Part shown: one piece after another, positions 1 to 11,346 of the stretch
Position numbering within the stretch: the stretch's first letter is position 1
Layout: each line of letters starts with the position of its first letter
Assembly: GCA_963921425.1 (NCBI GenBank)
Contig: OY992837.1
Span: 1,709,896-1,773,895, forward strand
Source of the DNA: Dryas octopetala
Lineage: Eukaryota > Streptophyta > Magnoliopsida > Rosales > Rosaceae
Length of the DNA stretch: 64,000 nt
Direction: 5' to 3'
Program-made: the position numbers and the translations under genes
The notes under the pieces: generated by a model
Told to the model about the DNA's origin: nothing
What the model saw: the letters and a program-made list of their open reading frames with translations, nothing else
The model's database searches: none

Positions 1-2275
1 GCATTTTCGTATTGGAAATGAATTAGGGTTTTTTGTTCCGACTACTGGGAGTGGGAGTGTGTGTGTGTGTGTGTGGCTTCATCTCTTTATAAATATATAA
101 ATAAATAGATCAATGTAAGTCCAGTCTTGCATCCTGGATGACGTGGCCTGCCCGCCCCCACAAATTCTGGTCTGGGCTTGGTTCCCTTAAATTACCATTA
201 CACCACTTTTTAGTCCAGAAGCCCTTAACATCAATTGGGTAATCCCAATAACTGCGAAGATCTTTCTTTATATACAGGCCTTCTGCCACCTATTATTTAT
301 AATGCCGGGTTAGTTCTCTGTCTCATTGATCTAGTTGTTCAACAAGTGCGTCTGATATACTTATATTGTTGATGATTGTTTTGCTCTTATTTATGTCCAA
401 TCATCGGCTACAAGCATTTCTATTAATGCTCTGTTTCAGCTTCCAGGTTAAAGTAGTTTGACTAATCAAGATGGTTTAAATTAAATTAACTGTTGACAAA
501 TTTTAACAGGCGTGCTAGCTTTTGCAACCTTGTCAAAATGTTAGTTTTTAAGCAACGGCCCAAGATGTTTGTTCCCGGCTCACCAACCAAACCAAGTAAC
601 ACCCAATTTCTATGAGAAGATAGTCAAGCAAGATGTGAAATAAATTGTGACTTTTGTATATCCTGATAAAGGTCAACCCATGCAAGACTTCCAACTTCCA
701 ACTCAGCATGTGATTATTTTTATAAGCCGTCGCCGTCGACCCTAGTAGTACATGACAGAACGACACAATGACTGAGTTATTGAACTAACCTATTGCTTAT
801 GATTATTTATTTATAAGACAATACATAAATCCACTATGATTTGAATCAACCTATTAGCTCTATCCAATCATGTCATCTTCATAATAATCACCACATGTAT
901 ATTTTCACATGTGAATGCATGACTGAACATGATGTACATGTGTATTATTTATAGCTAATGATCCTGAGTCATCACATGAAGATTATCATGACATGATATG
1001 CACATGTATAAGACATCATTGTCAATTGCGATTTGAAGATCAAAACTAGGTCTTGATCATGTATCATGTATCCATCTACAATCTGTGTTCTTTGACTCTT
1101 TAAATTTTGTCACGAAACCACCTTCATTCCAACTTCAAAGGAATGAAGGAAAACTATGTTTTGAAAAATAAGCGAGAGTACGTACACATGGTTATCCAAT
1201 TCAATTTGAAGAGGAAAAACCATATGCAGGACGCATTTGCTTCAATTCAAAATATATTACACAAAAAGCATATCATTGGAGAAAGATAAAAACAAGATGG
1301 CAGGCTTAGGCCACAAACATCTTAACCCATAATTACTACACCACAAACAATTGAAGAAAGAGCACAAGAAACATTTCTTAAAAAAGATGGAGTAACATGG
1401 TTAACAGGAGGCAGTCTTTGCAACACATAAAACCAAACTCACTTTCAGAGAAGTTGTCATCTGACTACTACACAGTTTATTTACTAGCAGGCCGGATGGG
1501 TGATTTTAAAGTTGAACCAAAATCTAATGGCCTAATGTTGTGGTAAAACCGTAATCTGCTACTTCCTTGCATCATCCATCTTAAGGCTTTTGCTTCTGAA
1601 GTTCTGAAAAAGAACAAAAAAAAAAAAAAAAAAAAAAGAGAGAAAGAAAAAGAGATAGCATCGTCATTCTTGCATTTATGCTAAAATACTAAATATACTA
1701 AGCAGAGACGGAGACACACGTACAGAAAACAAATGCATCACAATGAATTACAACAAGATATTTCAATCTAAGAAAAAAGTAATTTCCAATAACTAGTTTG
1801 TGCCTGGAATGAAACGTAACAAAATATTTCAATCTAAAAAGAGGAAAAAAAAAAACAAACACACAAATTTTTGCAATACAGAGACTCCCAAAATAACCAA
1901 CAATTTCAAACAAAGAAAATGAAAATACCAAGACAAATGCAAACATATAAATGCACATAATTTTACCAGAGCAAGTGAGTTACAATATTTCATTTTCCGT
2001 TATAAATTAGGGCTTTGGTTGCGCCGGAATTAACCAGATCAGATCTATAACTTTATTTGGAGACGAAAGAATTAATAGAAACACAAGTAGTACTATATAT
2101 GACTGAACGATGCATTAAAACAAAAGAGTAGGAAAAAAAAAAACAGATGTTGAGATAAAACAAAACCTGATTTAGGATGGATGATTAACAAAAAATTAAA
2201 AAATTAAAAAGAGATGGATGTGGTCGTAAATATAAAAAATATATATAATTAAGTAAGAAGATAACAATTAATTAA
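1..2275. other. Intergenic region, no supported gene
   Basis: No coding segment with recognisable similarity or splice structure was seen on either strand. The region holds a short GT microsatellite (about 57-74), an A-rich run near 1617-1650 and AT-rich sequence. The part close to 2275 is probably the 3' untranslated region and downstream flank of the small minus-strand gene that ends there. Confidence 0.6.
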
Positions 2276-2473
2276 TTAAGCAGGTCTAAGATCAAACCAC
2301 TTTATCGGCGTTTGCGTAGCTGCCGCCTTATTCTTCACACGATACAGTTCCTGAAGTTGAAATGAACGATAACGGCGATATACAACGACTAATGCATATG
2401 TACCACCTAACATACCCACGAAGTCCTCTATTCGATTTACTGAGAAAGAACGAGCCAACTCACTCATGTTCAT
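2276..2473 (-). CDS. Small hypothetical protein, 65 aa, one hydrophobic segment
   Basis: A single-exon reading frame of 65 residues. I do not recognise the family. The protein has a short polar N-terminus with SVNRIEDF, a hydrophobic stretch around residues 18-32 (VGMLGGTYALVVV), then a basic patch YRRYR and a polar tail ending WFDLRPA. This resembles a small single-pass membrane protein; a mitochondrial location is a guess. The start was chosen at the first ATG; MSELARS two codons later is an alternative. Upstream on the minus strand is a telo-box-like AACCCTAA (about 2531) and a TATA-like CTATATATAT (about 2620-2630), then a MITE. The promoter context and the absence of repeats argue for a real gene, but expression is unproven. 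Confidence 0.55.
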   Translation of the reverse strand: MNMSELARSFSVNRIEDFVGMLGGTYALVVVYRRYRSFQLQELYRVKNKAAATQTPIKWFDLRPA

Positions 2474-2631
2474 TTTGTGTTGTTCGGATACTTGATCGAT
2501 TCGGAAGATCGAGTTTGCCTCAGCCTCGATCTGGGAATTAGGGTTGAGTGCGTTCTTCTAATAAGAGTTTTCTTCTCTGTTCTTTTGTTTTGGTATACGT
2601 AAAAGGTGAAGGGAAGGAGGATATATATAGG

Positions 2632-3133
2632 CTTAAAATCGGTTTTACCCCTGAAATTACGACCACGTCTCACTTTACTCCCGGAATTTTTTTTTTTTTT
2701 CTATTTTACCACCCACGACTACTTTTCGTGTCTCACTTAATCCTTTTCCGTCAACTCCGTCAGTCAATCCGTTAAAATAATGACGTGGCATAAACATTTT
2801 CTTCTTTTCATCCATTTAGACAAAAAAACATTAAAAAATTCTTTAATTTAATTTTAAAAATTAAAAACTTACAAAATTAAAATAAAATATTAAAATTTAA
2901 AAAACAAATAAAAAAAATTAAAATCTCTCCACTCCCTCCCCCCCACCCAGCACCACCCCTTTCCCGGCCCCTCTCCCCCCAACCATTCGGAAATTAAAAT
3001 TGACAGAGTGACTTACGGAAAATGGTTAAGTCGGACACAAAAAACAGTTGTGGGTGGTAAAGTGGGAAAAGAAATGTTTCAGGGAGTAAAGTGAGACGTG
3101 GTTATAATTTCAGGGAATAAAACAAATTTTAAG
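2632..3133. mobile_element. MITE-like element with long terminal inverted repeats
   Basis: The left end starts CTTAAAATCGGTTTTACC and the right end, reverse-complemented, starts CTTAAAATTTGTTTTATT. The inverted similarity continues for about 140 bases and includes ACCACGTCTCACTTTACTCC on both sides. The interior is AT-rich with a C-rich patch near 2935-2975 and no coding capacity. Long inverted ends and about 0.5 kb length suit a Mutator-type MITE, but I could not define a clear target duplication because both flanks are TA repeats. It lies directly upstream of the TATA-like box of the small minus-strand gene at 2276-2473. Confidence 0.75.
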
Positions 3134-3921
3134 GCTATATATATATATATATACAAGCTCTTTCAGGTGTGGAATCTCACACTTAGACTTATTTGTGGGA
3201 TCCCTCATGGGGCCCACTCCACATTGTACTTTGATAATCGGAACTGTCTACATTTTTTGTCTCCATTGAATGATCATACTTGCAAAAAATTAAGTAAATC
3301 AGAAATCATTTTACCGTTGATTAAATGATCACCATTTCAAGTGTTTATCGAAAATATTTTGTTCGTCTATTTATTTAATCAAAGTTTGATTGCTTAATAG
3401 TTTCCGATTTGCTTAATTTTTTTCAAGGATGATATTTGAATATAGGAAATCGTTTGTTTATGTAACTATGATTAAAAGAAAAACAGACGATTTTGGTAAC
3501 AATTTGATTCACCGTTTATTTATTTGATAATGATTACATGATCAAATAATTTTTTATTTAATTAATTTTTTGCAGAGATGATTATTAAATAATTATTTGA
3601 TAAAATAAATAATTTCAATTATAAAAATACACTGTGAAATAATAATAATAAAAGAAAATATCAGTAGAGAAAGTAAATCGGAAAAGGTGAATAGCATTTC
3701 CCAAAATAAAAGGTGAGCCACAAAGCAAAGTAGAATCGGTAAAAAAAACCCCAAGTAGAAAGAGAAAGCCCAAGTAGTCCTCCGTCCATTAACTAAAAAA
3801 CCCTAATAGCTTGCTAGCTACTATTCCCTTCCCATACTTTGAGGTTTCAGACAGACTCAAGGCTCTACTCCGCCGTGCTAACTGCCAAGCCTTCCTCTCT
3901 TCACTTTCTTCACTGTTAATT

Positions 3922-4167
3922 ATGGCCGGTCGAGCCTTGAAGAAATTTCTTAAAGGGCTTGATCCAATCCATCGTACGACGATTGGATTCTTCGGGGCAT
4001 TGATGGTTTACGAGGAAATTGAAGGTCGTAAACGTCTTTGCAGGATTGCTGAAATTGTACATAAGTTCGAAAAGACTGAGCAGTCGAATTCGAATTTTGG
4101 ACTCTCAAGTCAGCCTCCGCCGAGCGTTCCAACAATTCCTGGCGAAGTTGGAGTCTCCAAGCCATGA
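3922..4167 (+). CDS. Small hypothetical protein, 81 aa
   Basis: Single-exon frame starting at MAGRALKKFLKG and ending GVSKP. An in-frame ATG at 3811 would add 37 residues, but the internal ATG starts the more protein-like part. Visible features are a basic N-terminus, a hydrophobic segment around residues 17-27 (TIGFFGALMVY), a charged EEIEGRKRL stretch and a proline-rich tail. The family is not recognised. A telo-box sequence (AAACCCTAA) lies near 3797, about 125 bases upstream, as is typical of plant housekeeping genes. The arrangement (short N-terminus, one hydrophobic segment, charged helix) resembles the other small genes of this window at 2276, 47900 and 50436, but residue identity between them is not evident. 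Confidence 0.5.
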   Translation: MAGRALKKFLKGLDPIHRTTIGFFGALMVYEEIEGRKRLCRIAEIVHKFEKTEQSNSNFGLSSQPPPSVPTIPGEVGVSKP

Positions 4168-5059
4168 GGTACTTAAGATTTTTGACACTTCTCAAAATTT
4201 CTCTTTTGATAGAACTTTGATGTGCCTGGGAATATTGGTTTCACGAGAAGGTCCCCCTCTTTATTCCCCTTCTTATATGCTAGTAGATGTGTAGTTCGAT
4301 GTAATTAAGGTCAAATTAAAATCTTGTGTCCCATACTCTTGAATGATGCTTTTTGTTCCATGTATTTGGAAGTGAACCAAATCTGTCTTATAATTGAACT
4401 GTATGACCATACGTGTATGCTTTATGTTGTTGTTTGACACATTTCAGAGACCTTTCCTATCTCACTTTTGTAGCAGCCCGTTCATATTTACCCATAGTTA
4501 AAATATCTTAGCAAGGTCATGTTAAGCTTAGCAAACATCTGGATGAAAATGCTCTAGGTTGGACAAATATAGATACTCTATCTATTCCACTTGAACGCAT
4601 GTGCTTACTGCTTGAATTACTCTATCTATATATCAGTTGAGCATCTTGGTTCATCAACTAGTAAAATCCATATGATATGCGAACTGGTATTCCTAATTGT
4701 CAACTTTTCAAGATCATTGAGTTATGTGATAAAAGCGGAATTCTTTTTTTTTTTTTTTCCTTTCTTTTCTATTATGACAAAAGCAACACAAAATCAGGTT
4801 TATTCAGGACAAAATATAAAAAGATGTTAATGTTAAAAATGAACAGTTTCATATATAGTCATATTCTTGTTATGCATTGCAAGCCTAATACGTGACAAAT
4901 GAACAGTTTCCAAGTCATCTTCCATCTGTACGTAGTTGTCTTTGAAAAAACTTACAAATGCATTAAATGCGGGCTTATGAGAAGTCATTTCATATATGCA
5001 GCATCCTGGATAAAATTTGTTCAGGATAACACATGTTGCAGCTAAAAACGAATATTAAT
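4168..5059. other. Intergenic region, no supported gene
   Basis: Likely 3' flank of the preceding small gene followed by AT-rich intergenic DNA. It contains a T-run near 4744-4760. Nothing gene-like was seen on either strand. Confidence 0.6.
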
Positions 5060-5062
5060 GAA

Positions 5063-5290
5063 CACTACAAGAAAAAATACTTTTAACAACATAAGATTAA
5101 CAACGTGCATGAAAACACTTTGTGAAATGTGATATTCAACAACATGCTTTTAAAACACGTTGTTGTATTAGTCATTTACAAGTGATTGACAACGTGCGCT
5201 CTTTGCACGTTGACATAAGTGGAATCAACAACGTGCTTTTGCACGTTGTGGAAGGGTTTACCAATGACAACATGAAAGCATGTTGTTATA
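5063..5290. repeat. Left CACTA terminus and subterminal palindrome array
   Basis: Starts with the 15-base terminal repeat, followed by at least five copies or inverted pairs of the ACAACGTGC / GCACGTTGT unit, for example CAACAACGTGCTTTTGCACG near 5226. Each pair can form a small hairpin. The same unit fills the right end of the element. This is the expected layout for transposase-binding subterminal repeats. Confidence 0.85.
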
Positions 5291-5397
5291 AGTTTGTAAG
5301 CAAATAAAAAAAAAAAAAATTTAGACTGATATACATTTGGGTTCCCTCTAGAGCTCACGCCCAAAATTCAGAAAAAAACACTAAAACAGTGTTCAGA

Positions 5398-6040
5398 CAA
5401 AACCCTAACTTTCTCTCCTCTTGCTTCGTACTCTCTCCCCACGCCTGAATCGATCATTTCCGTTCTGGCCTTTCTTCCTCTCTTCCTCTCTTCCTCTCGT
5501 CCTCAACAGAAGCCTACACAATGGTCATCATCTGTATCCAGTGAGCGACATTAAGCCAGTACACAGAGACATAAGCTAAGCTCCATTGGACAGAGAGTGA
5601 CGACGTCGTTTTGAAGAGAAGAAGATGAACACATACATTACTGTGTCGGAGAAGCCAGAGTACCCGGTCTTTGATCGGAACCCTCCATTCACCGAAGTGG
5701 TCGGCAACTTCAGCACCCTCGACTACCTCTGCTTCGCCACCATCACCGCTGTGTCTGTCACCGTAGGCTACCTCTCCGATCTCTCTCTCTCTCTCTCACC
5801 CTTTTTCTATTTCTTGTTTGTTTTTTTTTCAAATAAAGTAGTAACTTTTGTAAATGATTTTTATTTAATTTAATTTGTGCAATAATTATAGGGATTAAGC
5901 CAGGGATTAAAAGGCCGTCAATGGTGATCGGAGGTCTGATTGGGGTGATGGGCTGGTTCATGTACGCTTACCAGAACTCGGCGAGTCGCATCATGGGCTT
6001 CTTCCCCAACGATGATGAGGTAGCCCGTTACAAGAAATGA
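5398..6040 (+). pseudogene. Captured complex I 20.9-kDa-type subunit gene fragment
   Basis: Lies inside the CACTA element. Exon 1 (5625-5778) encodes MNTYITVSEKPEYPVFD and GNFSTLDYL. Exon 2 (5892-6040) encodes KPGIKRPSMV and MGFFPNDDEVARYKK. This matches the plant NADH:ubiquinone oxidoreductase 20.9-kDa (NUXM-type) subunit, a small membrane-arm protein of mitochondrial complex I. The two exons join in phase only if the donor follows CTCTCCG at 5778, but the next bases are ATCTCTC rather than GT. Nearby GT sites give the wrong phase. Several usually conserved positions look altered (DYLCF, GIKRP, MGWFM). The copied region includes 5' leader and a telo-box-like AAAACCCTAAC (about 5398), so promoter sequence was captured too. 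Best read as a non-functional transposon-borne copy. Confidence 0.82.
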
Positions 6041-7156
6041 AATGAAATCAATCTTACTTTTTTTAGTGTTTTTTTTTTTAATAATCAGACTGTTCCTTTT
6101 TTGTGCTCTGAATTTATTGATGGGTTTGTGGATTCCAAGTCAATGCTGTGATTTAGGTGTGGAAAATGTCATTCAACTGATAATAACATGTTGTTATGAG
6201 CTCCTCATTCTGAAATTCTATGCAAGTAATCGAATATTTTGTTTTGTGGTGTTAGCTCTCAACAATGTGGTCTTGTTAGTGCTTTTCTCATGCTTCTTCG
6301 TGACTTGGTTCTAATTATCAACTTACTTCTTTTTGCATTATCTGTTAGCTTATAGCTTAGCCTAGCAGCACTCTCAGTGGATTCATTTAGTCAATTGGGT
6401 CAAACTTAGTATGTAGCTTCCAGAGCTTTGTCTCCCTTTAATTTGTGTGATTATTGCTTAAGAATCTGAGAAATTTGAGTAAATTGATGATGATGCTGAT
6501 GAGCATCTGAGTTTTAATGGTTTCTGTTGACTTTTAAGGTTTTGAAGATTAGGAATTTTATGCAAAAAATGAAAAACTCAGATTTAATTGGGGAAATGAA
6601 GATTTCACTTTTATTGTGGTTCTTGTTGTGAGTTTTAGAACTATGGAACATGGACATCTGAAAACAGAAAAAACACAATTGTTTAAAATAGTGTAGGGGT
6701 TGAGCTATAATTTAGGATGTTAGTTTTCTTTCCTAATGAACTGAGCTATAATAATATTGGGTAGGAACTGTAAGATGGTTTCAGATATGTGGAAAAATTG
6801 AGCTGTAACCCTGGACTCAAAAATTGAGAGAGAGAGAGAGAGATATATATATATATATATATATAGTCCTCTCTTATCAAGAAAAAGAAAGTTTCTTTGC
6901 TGGTGGGTCTGAGAAAGTTTGTCTTGTAAGATTTTTGAGGGTGTGGGGAAGAAGATTATTGGGTGGGGATGGCAACATTTGCAGGGACTACCCAGAAGTG
7001 CTAGGCATGTGAGAAGACTGTCTACTTGGTTGATCAGCTCACTGCTGACAACTAATTCTACAAAATTAATATCCTCTATTGATCAAACTTTTTTGTGGAT
7101 AAATATCTTACATTCTTTAAGTTACTGAACTTTCTGTATGAAACATAATATATTAG

Positions 7157-7372
7157 GAAGATGTCACCCTTGAAATAGCAGAGGTTGTAGTAGGAGCTTT
7201 GAATGGTGAACTTTCTGCAACTGCTGTCAATGCTCCCATGGTCCCTGCTGAGGTATGTGATGCATGGTACATCATTCCCATTAACCAATGAATTATAGTA
7301 ATTCATACCAAAAGATTAAGCTGAAACATGGTTCATGTCCTTAGATTGTGTCAGAGCTGGCTCCACTCTTAT
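7157..7372 (+). pseudogene. Captured 3-phosphoglycerate dehydrogenase gene fragment
   Basis: Two short exon pieces inside the CACTA element. The first (7157-7252) reads EDVTLEIAEVVVGALNG and SATAVNAPMVPAE and ends at a GT donor. The second (from 7345) reads IVSELAPLL and then runs into a stop. Both match adjacent stretches just after the substrate- and NAD-binding domains of plant plastid PGDH, first enzyme of the phosphorylated serine pathway. Only about 40 residues of a protein of roughly 600 are present, with no catalytic part, so no function is expected. Adjacent bases include parental intron sequence, which means genomic DNA and not a processed transcript was captured. Confidence 0.8.
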
Positions 7373-8866
7373 AATGGATTATATGGTTTCCAGTGATCCA
7401 TCTGCTATTATTATTTTTTTTTTAATTTGGATTTTATGTCTTTATATTTTTATTTCCCATTAGTTATAATGAATTTCTGTCTGCCATTAGTTCTTGCCTG
7501 ATTTGGTTTGCTATTGCCAGGACAGTTGTTTGGAAGTGTTGTATAAAAATAATGGACTCAATTTCTGTCTTCAATAGCTATGATTTTGCATCTGGAAGTT
7601 GGGCTAATTTTTTTTTTTTTTTGTTGGTATAATGGGGGTTGAGAAGCTAATTCATGACTTCTGTTTTGTAAAGTTCAAAATATTGTGTTGGAGAGCTAAT
7701 TCACTTTCTTTTCTTACAACTGACTGACTTGGAGAGGTCTAACAGTCTAAAAAAATTGTGGTTCCTTCTTCCATTTTGTGAAACATATTGACAGTCCTTA
7801 AGTCCTATCATAGAATATTCCCTTTCTGTCCAATGTGTAATCAATGGGTTTGGTCAAGGGATCTTTCTGATTTTACTCTACAACCATGGTCCAAATCTGT
7901 AAGCTCGTACTCACAGGGAAATTTGGAGACAATTATGTCATGAATCTGTGTAAGTTTTGGACAAATTTGTGCTAAGATAAGGGTGGGGGGTCCTTTTGGC
8001 TTTACAAATAAGAAAGCTTGCTTATGCATGACATATCATTCACTACTATGATGTCCTTTTGAGGCACGGTGACCAAATGTTTGTCATATCCCAAACTTAA
8101 ATGAGTCAAGTTAAATCAATCATTTAACAAAAAAGAAAAGAAAATTGCAATCGTGGCTGATCTGGGAACTTTGATTCTCCAATGCGCATATCCTGTGGCA
8201 TTTCAAGTTTAAAAAAAAATCAAGGGTTGGATAACTTGCCTTAGAAAGGTGGACCTCGTTTATATTATATCCACTGCATGGCTCTTGATAGTGGCTCATA
8301 CTGACAGGCTTGCATATGCATCACTTAAATATACCTTTTCCTTTTTTTTTTGCCACAATATACCTTTTCCATTTTAATTTAATTTATTCCTACATTTGTG
8401 CTCTTGAGAATAACTTAAAAAGTATGCATGCACACAATTAAGAGTAGATAAAATTTGTATGATGGCAATAGAAATCACAATTCTCCAATTTTGTTTGGTA
8501 GGTGATTTTTTATTTTATTTTATGGATATTAACTTATTTATTAATGTTGAAAAATCTAGTGCTACAGTTCTTGAAATGGTGATTATCTTTGGTGATGTCT
8601 CATTTGTTTTAGCCAAGAGGTGGTAACAATGTCACATATGGTCCCTGAGTTAATATGGAAATTGTACTACTTGGACAAGTAAATATGAATCCTTTATGTG
8701 CTTAACAAATGAAAGAATTTATTTCCTTTCTTTTTCTTTCCCTTAATCCTTTGTTTCAGTTAAATGTAGAAGTTGAGCATTAATTGTGTCATGTTTGGAG
8801 TAAATCTTTTTTTGTTTGTTTTTGTTTTAATCTTGAAGTGAGCCTTTTTCTCTTATTCCATTGCAG

Positions 8867-9231
8867 ATATGTAAATGATGGGAGACCCTTCTGGCAATAT
8901 ATAGCCAGTTCTTCCACTGGCTGCTCAGATTCTCAGTACTTTGAAGAACTTTATAACTACTATACAACTGACAAGGTTGGGTGATCTATAAGTACCATTT
9001 TCTGTATGACATGTAGAAGTGTGAATTTGGTTATGATATTTTCTCTGTTTTTTTTTTTTTTTTTCCATAGGCTTGGCACCTCTGTGATCCTGAAGTTGAG
9101 AAAGTATTCGAAGCTCTAAGAAAAGCAGGTGTCAAAGTAGCTGTTGTCTCAAATTTTGATACCCAATTAAGACCACTTTTGCAGGCTGTGATGCTTGGCT
9201 TTGGGGAAGTGATGTTCACTCCTTTAAGGAG
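8867..9231 (+). pseudogene. Captured HDHD3-like HAD hydrolase gene fragment
   Basis: Two exons with good splice sites inside the CACTA element. Exon 8867-8975 encodes YVNDGRPFWQYIASSS and FEELYNYYTTDK. Exon 9071-9231 encodes AWHLCDPEVEKVFEALRKAG and VVSNFDTQLRPLLQA. This matches plant haloacid dehalogenase-like hydrolase domain-containing protein 3; VVSNFD corresponds to HAD motif II. After LLQA (about 9184) the frame shifts, and the other frame reads CDAWLWGSDVHSFKE, which lies far downstream in the parent protein. The copy has therefore lost the segment between, including HAD motifs III and IV, by an internal deletion that fuses two exon parts. The catalytic N-terminal Asp motif is also absent. 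Non-functional fragment. Confidence 0.83.
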
Positions 9232-9859
9232 GTACGTTCTCATCACATCTCTACTGCACTATGGGATGTTTGGATAAGGGTGTTTACGATGTGTAATTTA
9301 CAATGTCCTAAAAAACCTCTAGGAACATGGGCCTATCATGGGTCATATTCTTACACTTCAGGTTATTACTATGCCATAATTTCAGCCTCAGTTGAGATGC
9401 AATTTTCTTATGTTTTTCCTTGTATTCAGTGCAATCATACATGTCACTCCCCCTATCACTCTCTTATTTTCTCAACTCTGTATGTTTGTAGTGGTGACTC
9501 CAAGATGGACTCTCTACTCTCCTATCTCAATTTCAATATATTCAAGGTGGGATGGTGCTGTTGGTGTTAGTATATTGAAGAACACAATTGGCAAATAGGT
9601 CACACACCACATTTTGTAATGCAAGGTGTCCAACTTCAGTATTTTCTAATTTCCTTTCATATGAAGAATTGATGGATGTTTAATTCTCTTAACTAAATTT
9701 CTATATATTTTAGTTATCTTTTCATTGGGAAATAACTTGTGATTGGTGAATTAATGAGATGTATTCTCTTTTGGTATGTAAGATTCATTGTGGATATAAA
9801 TTGTGGTTGTAGCATAGGTCATGTTTGTCAATATATATATATATATTTTTTATAAAAAT

Positions 9860-10178
9860 ATTGTATAACAACGTGCATGGCATGTTGTCAAAAGATTCAC
9901 TACAACACACATATGCACGCTGTCGAAACTGTACTACAACATGCGTCGTGCGTTGTGACTTATACATTAGACAACGTGCGAACGTTGTCGTTTCTCCGTT
10001 TGTACATTCGGTTATATGTATTAACAACGTGTTCGTGATTTTTTGACAACGTGTGATGCACGTTGTTAAAAGTCAAAAACTTTTAACGGCATGTCGTTCG
10101 ACAACGTGCGTCTGCACGTTGTCAATACCCTTTAACAACGCGCATTGCATGTTGTTAAAGGCCTTTTTTCTTGTAGTG
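9860..10178. repeat. Right CACTA terminus and subterminal palindrome array
   Basis: About eight units of ACAACGTGC or its complement, many as inverted pairs (for example GACAACGTGCGTCTGCACG near 10100), followed by the 15-base terminal repeat at 10164-10178. It is denser than the left array. Short open frames here are artefacts of the repeat. Confidence 0.85.
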
Positions 10179-10986
10179 GAAGGCCAAGAATTTCCACATG
10201 CAAAGGTATATCGGATTTTGAATCATAAGGTATATAGCAAGGAGTTCCCACAACCTGAATTGCTTTGCTTCGCGTTTGGTAAAGTATTTTTTTTAAAGTG
10301 CTTTTAAGTATAAAAAAAAATAGTATATTAGTGTTTGATAAATTTGAGTGTTGAACTGTTGTGATTGTGTATAATGACAAACATGTCCATTTAATTTGTT
10401 GATAAAAAAATGCTTTCGATCAATTGCATTTATGCACTTTCTTTTGCTCAATATTTTTCTTAACCTTTACTTGGCACATATTTTGATAGCATAACGTCAT
10501 ACTTTTAATGCTGCAAATATCATAATATTCTCTAAAAAAAATTACTCAACCAATGTATAGCATTGAATCTCACGTGTTGTATTAATAATAAATATTTTAT
10601 TAACAAATGTATTGTAAAAAAAATAAGGTCAATAAGAACAATCCAACTATTTCCAGCGGTTAAGATGCCTAATCCTTTGGGGTCCTTGAGATTATTGGAG
10701 TTGTCAACTTGTATATTCCTGGGAAATTAAACTTGTTTTTCCAAACCCCTTCCTCAGGAAACGTTCATTGCCCATTTGAGTTGAGTGCTGACTATCATGC
10801 TCTGAATTTACAACTTCATTCGCACACTCACTCTTGGAACTTGGAAGGACTGTAAAGCCAAATATGAGAATATGAAAGAGGACCAACAGCCTATTGCATA
10901 GTCATTTCCAAATTACATCCACCAATGCCCCTCTTGGTATCTCTACAAAATACAAATATATATTGTCAAGTAATAGGTATAACCTC

Positions 10987-11346
10987 TCTGATAGGGGTAT
11001 CAAGAACCCTCTCAGGGCCATACTTGTCCAGAAGTCCTTTAGATTGTGAAAAATGGCCAACTGTCAGACACATGTAATTCTTAAATAAAATGAAAAAAAA
11101 AAATCAAATGCATTTCTCCAATAATAATTCTAGGCTTGTAAGCACCTTGATATTCCCCAGCCTGCATGACAGAAAGACATTAAGGTTATGAAAATAAATT
11201 CAGTTGGTGTCTCATATAGTCATATCACACAATTAATTAAAACGCAAAGCAACTGATTCATGTCTCCTCACCCATCAAAAACACTTTTGGATCCGTAGAC
11301 ATTTCCTCATCAAGTGCAGAGTTTAGAGCATCCCTCACTATCATCT
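10987..11346 (-). pseudogene. Pyruvate dehydrogenase E1-beta gene fragment
   Basis: Three exon remnants on the minus strand. About 11346-11265 reads [15 protein letters not shown] and [10 protein letters not shown]. About 11160-11135 reads AGEYQGAYK. About 11045-10987 reads SKGLLDKYGPERVLDTPIRE. In order these match the N-terminal part of mitochondrial pyruvate dehydrogenase E1 component subunit beta, which with E1-alpha decarboxylates pyruvate using thiamine diphosphate. About 60 of some 360 residues remain; transit peptide and the main body are missing. The next kinase fragment begins 0.8 kb away on the same strand, which suggests a second capture event or composite mobile element. A likely element end (GGCCCTGTTTGGTATTGC read on the minus strand from about 11985, followed outward by TTA) lies between the two fragments. 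Confidence 0.75.

Larger units (their letters stand above)
5063..10178. mobile_element. Non-autonomous CACTA transposon carrying host gene fragments (Pack-CACTA)
   Basis: The element begins CACTACAAGAAAAAA at 5063 and ends with its exact 15-base inverted copy at 10178. A 3-base duplication GAA flanks it (5060-5062 and 10179-10181), the hallmark of CACTA (EnSpm) insertion. Both subterminal zones (about 5095-5290 and 9860-10160) are packed with short palindromes built on ACAACGTGC and GCACGTTGT, the kind of array CACTA transposases bind. No transposase was seen. The interior holds pieces of three unrelated host genes: a complex I subunit, 3-phosphoglycerate dehydrogenase and an HDHD3-like hydrolase. 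This makes it a gene-capturing (Pack-TYPE) element. The matching ends and target duplication suggest a fairly recent insertion. Confidence 0.93.

Noticed and set aside
5063-10178. The region as one host gene with complex I, PGDH and HAD domains
   Set aside because: The parts belong to unrelated proteins, are incomplete and sit within perfect CACTA ends with a target duplication.
9785-10380. Several overlapping open frames on both strands
   Set aside because: They cross the CACTA subterminal palindromes and have no protein similarity.
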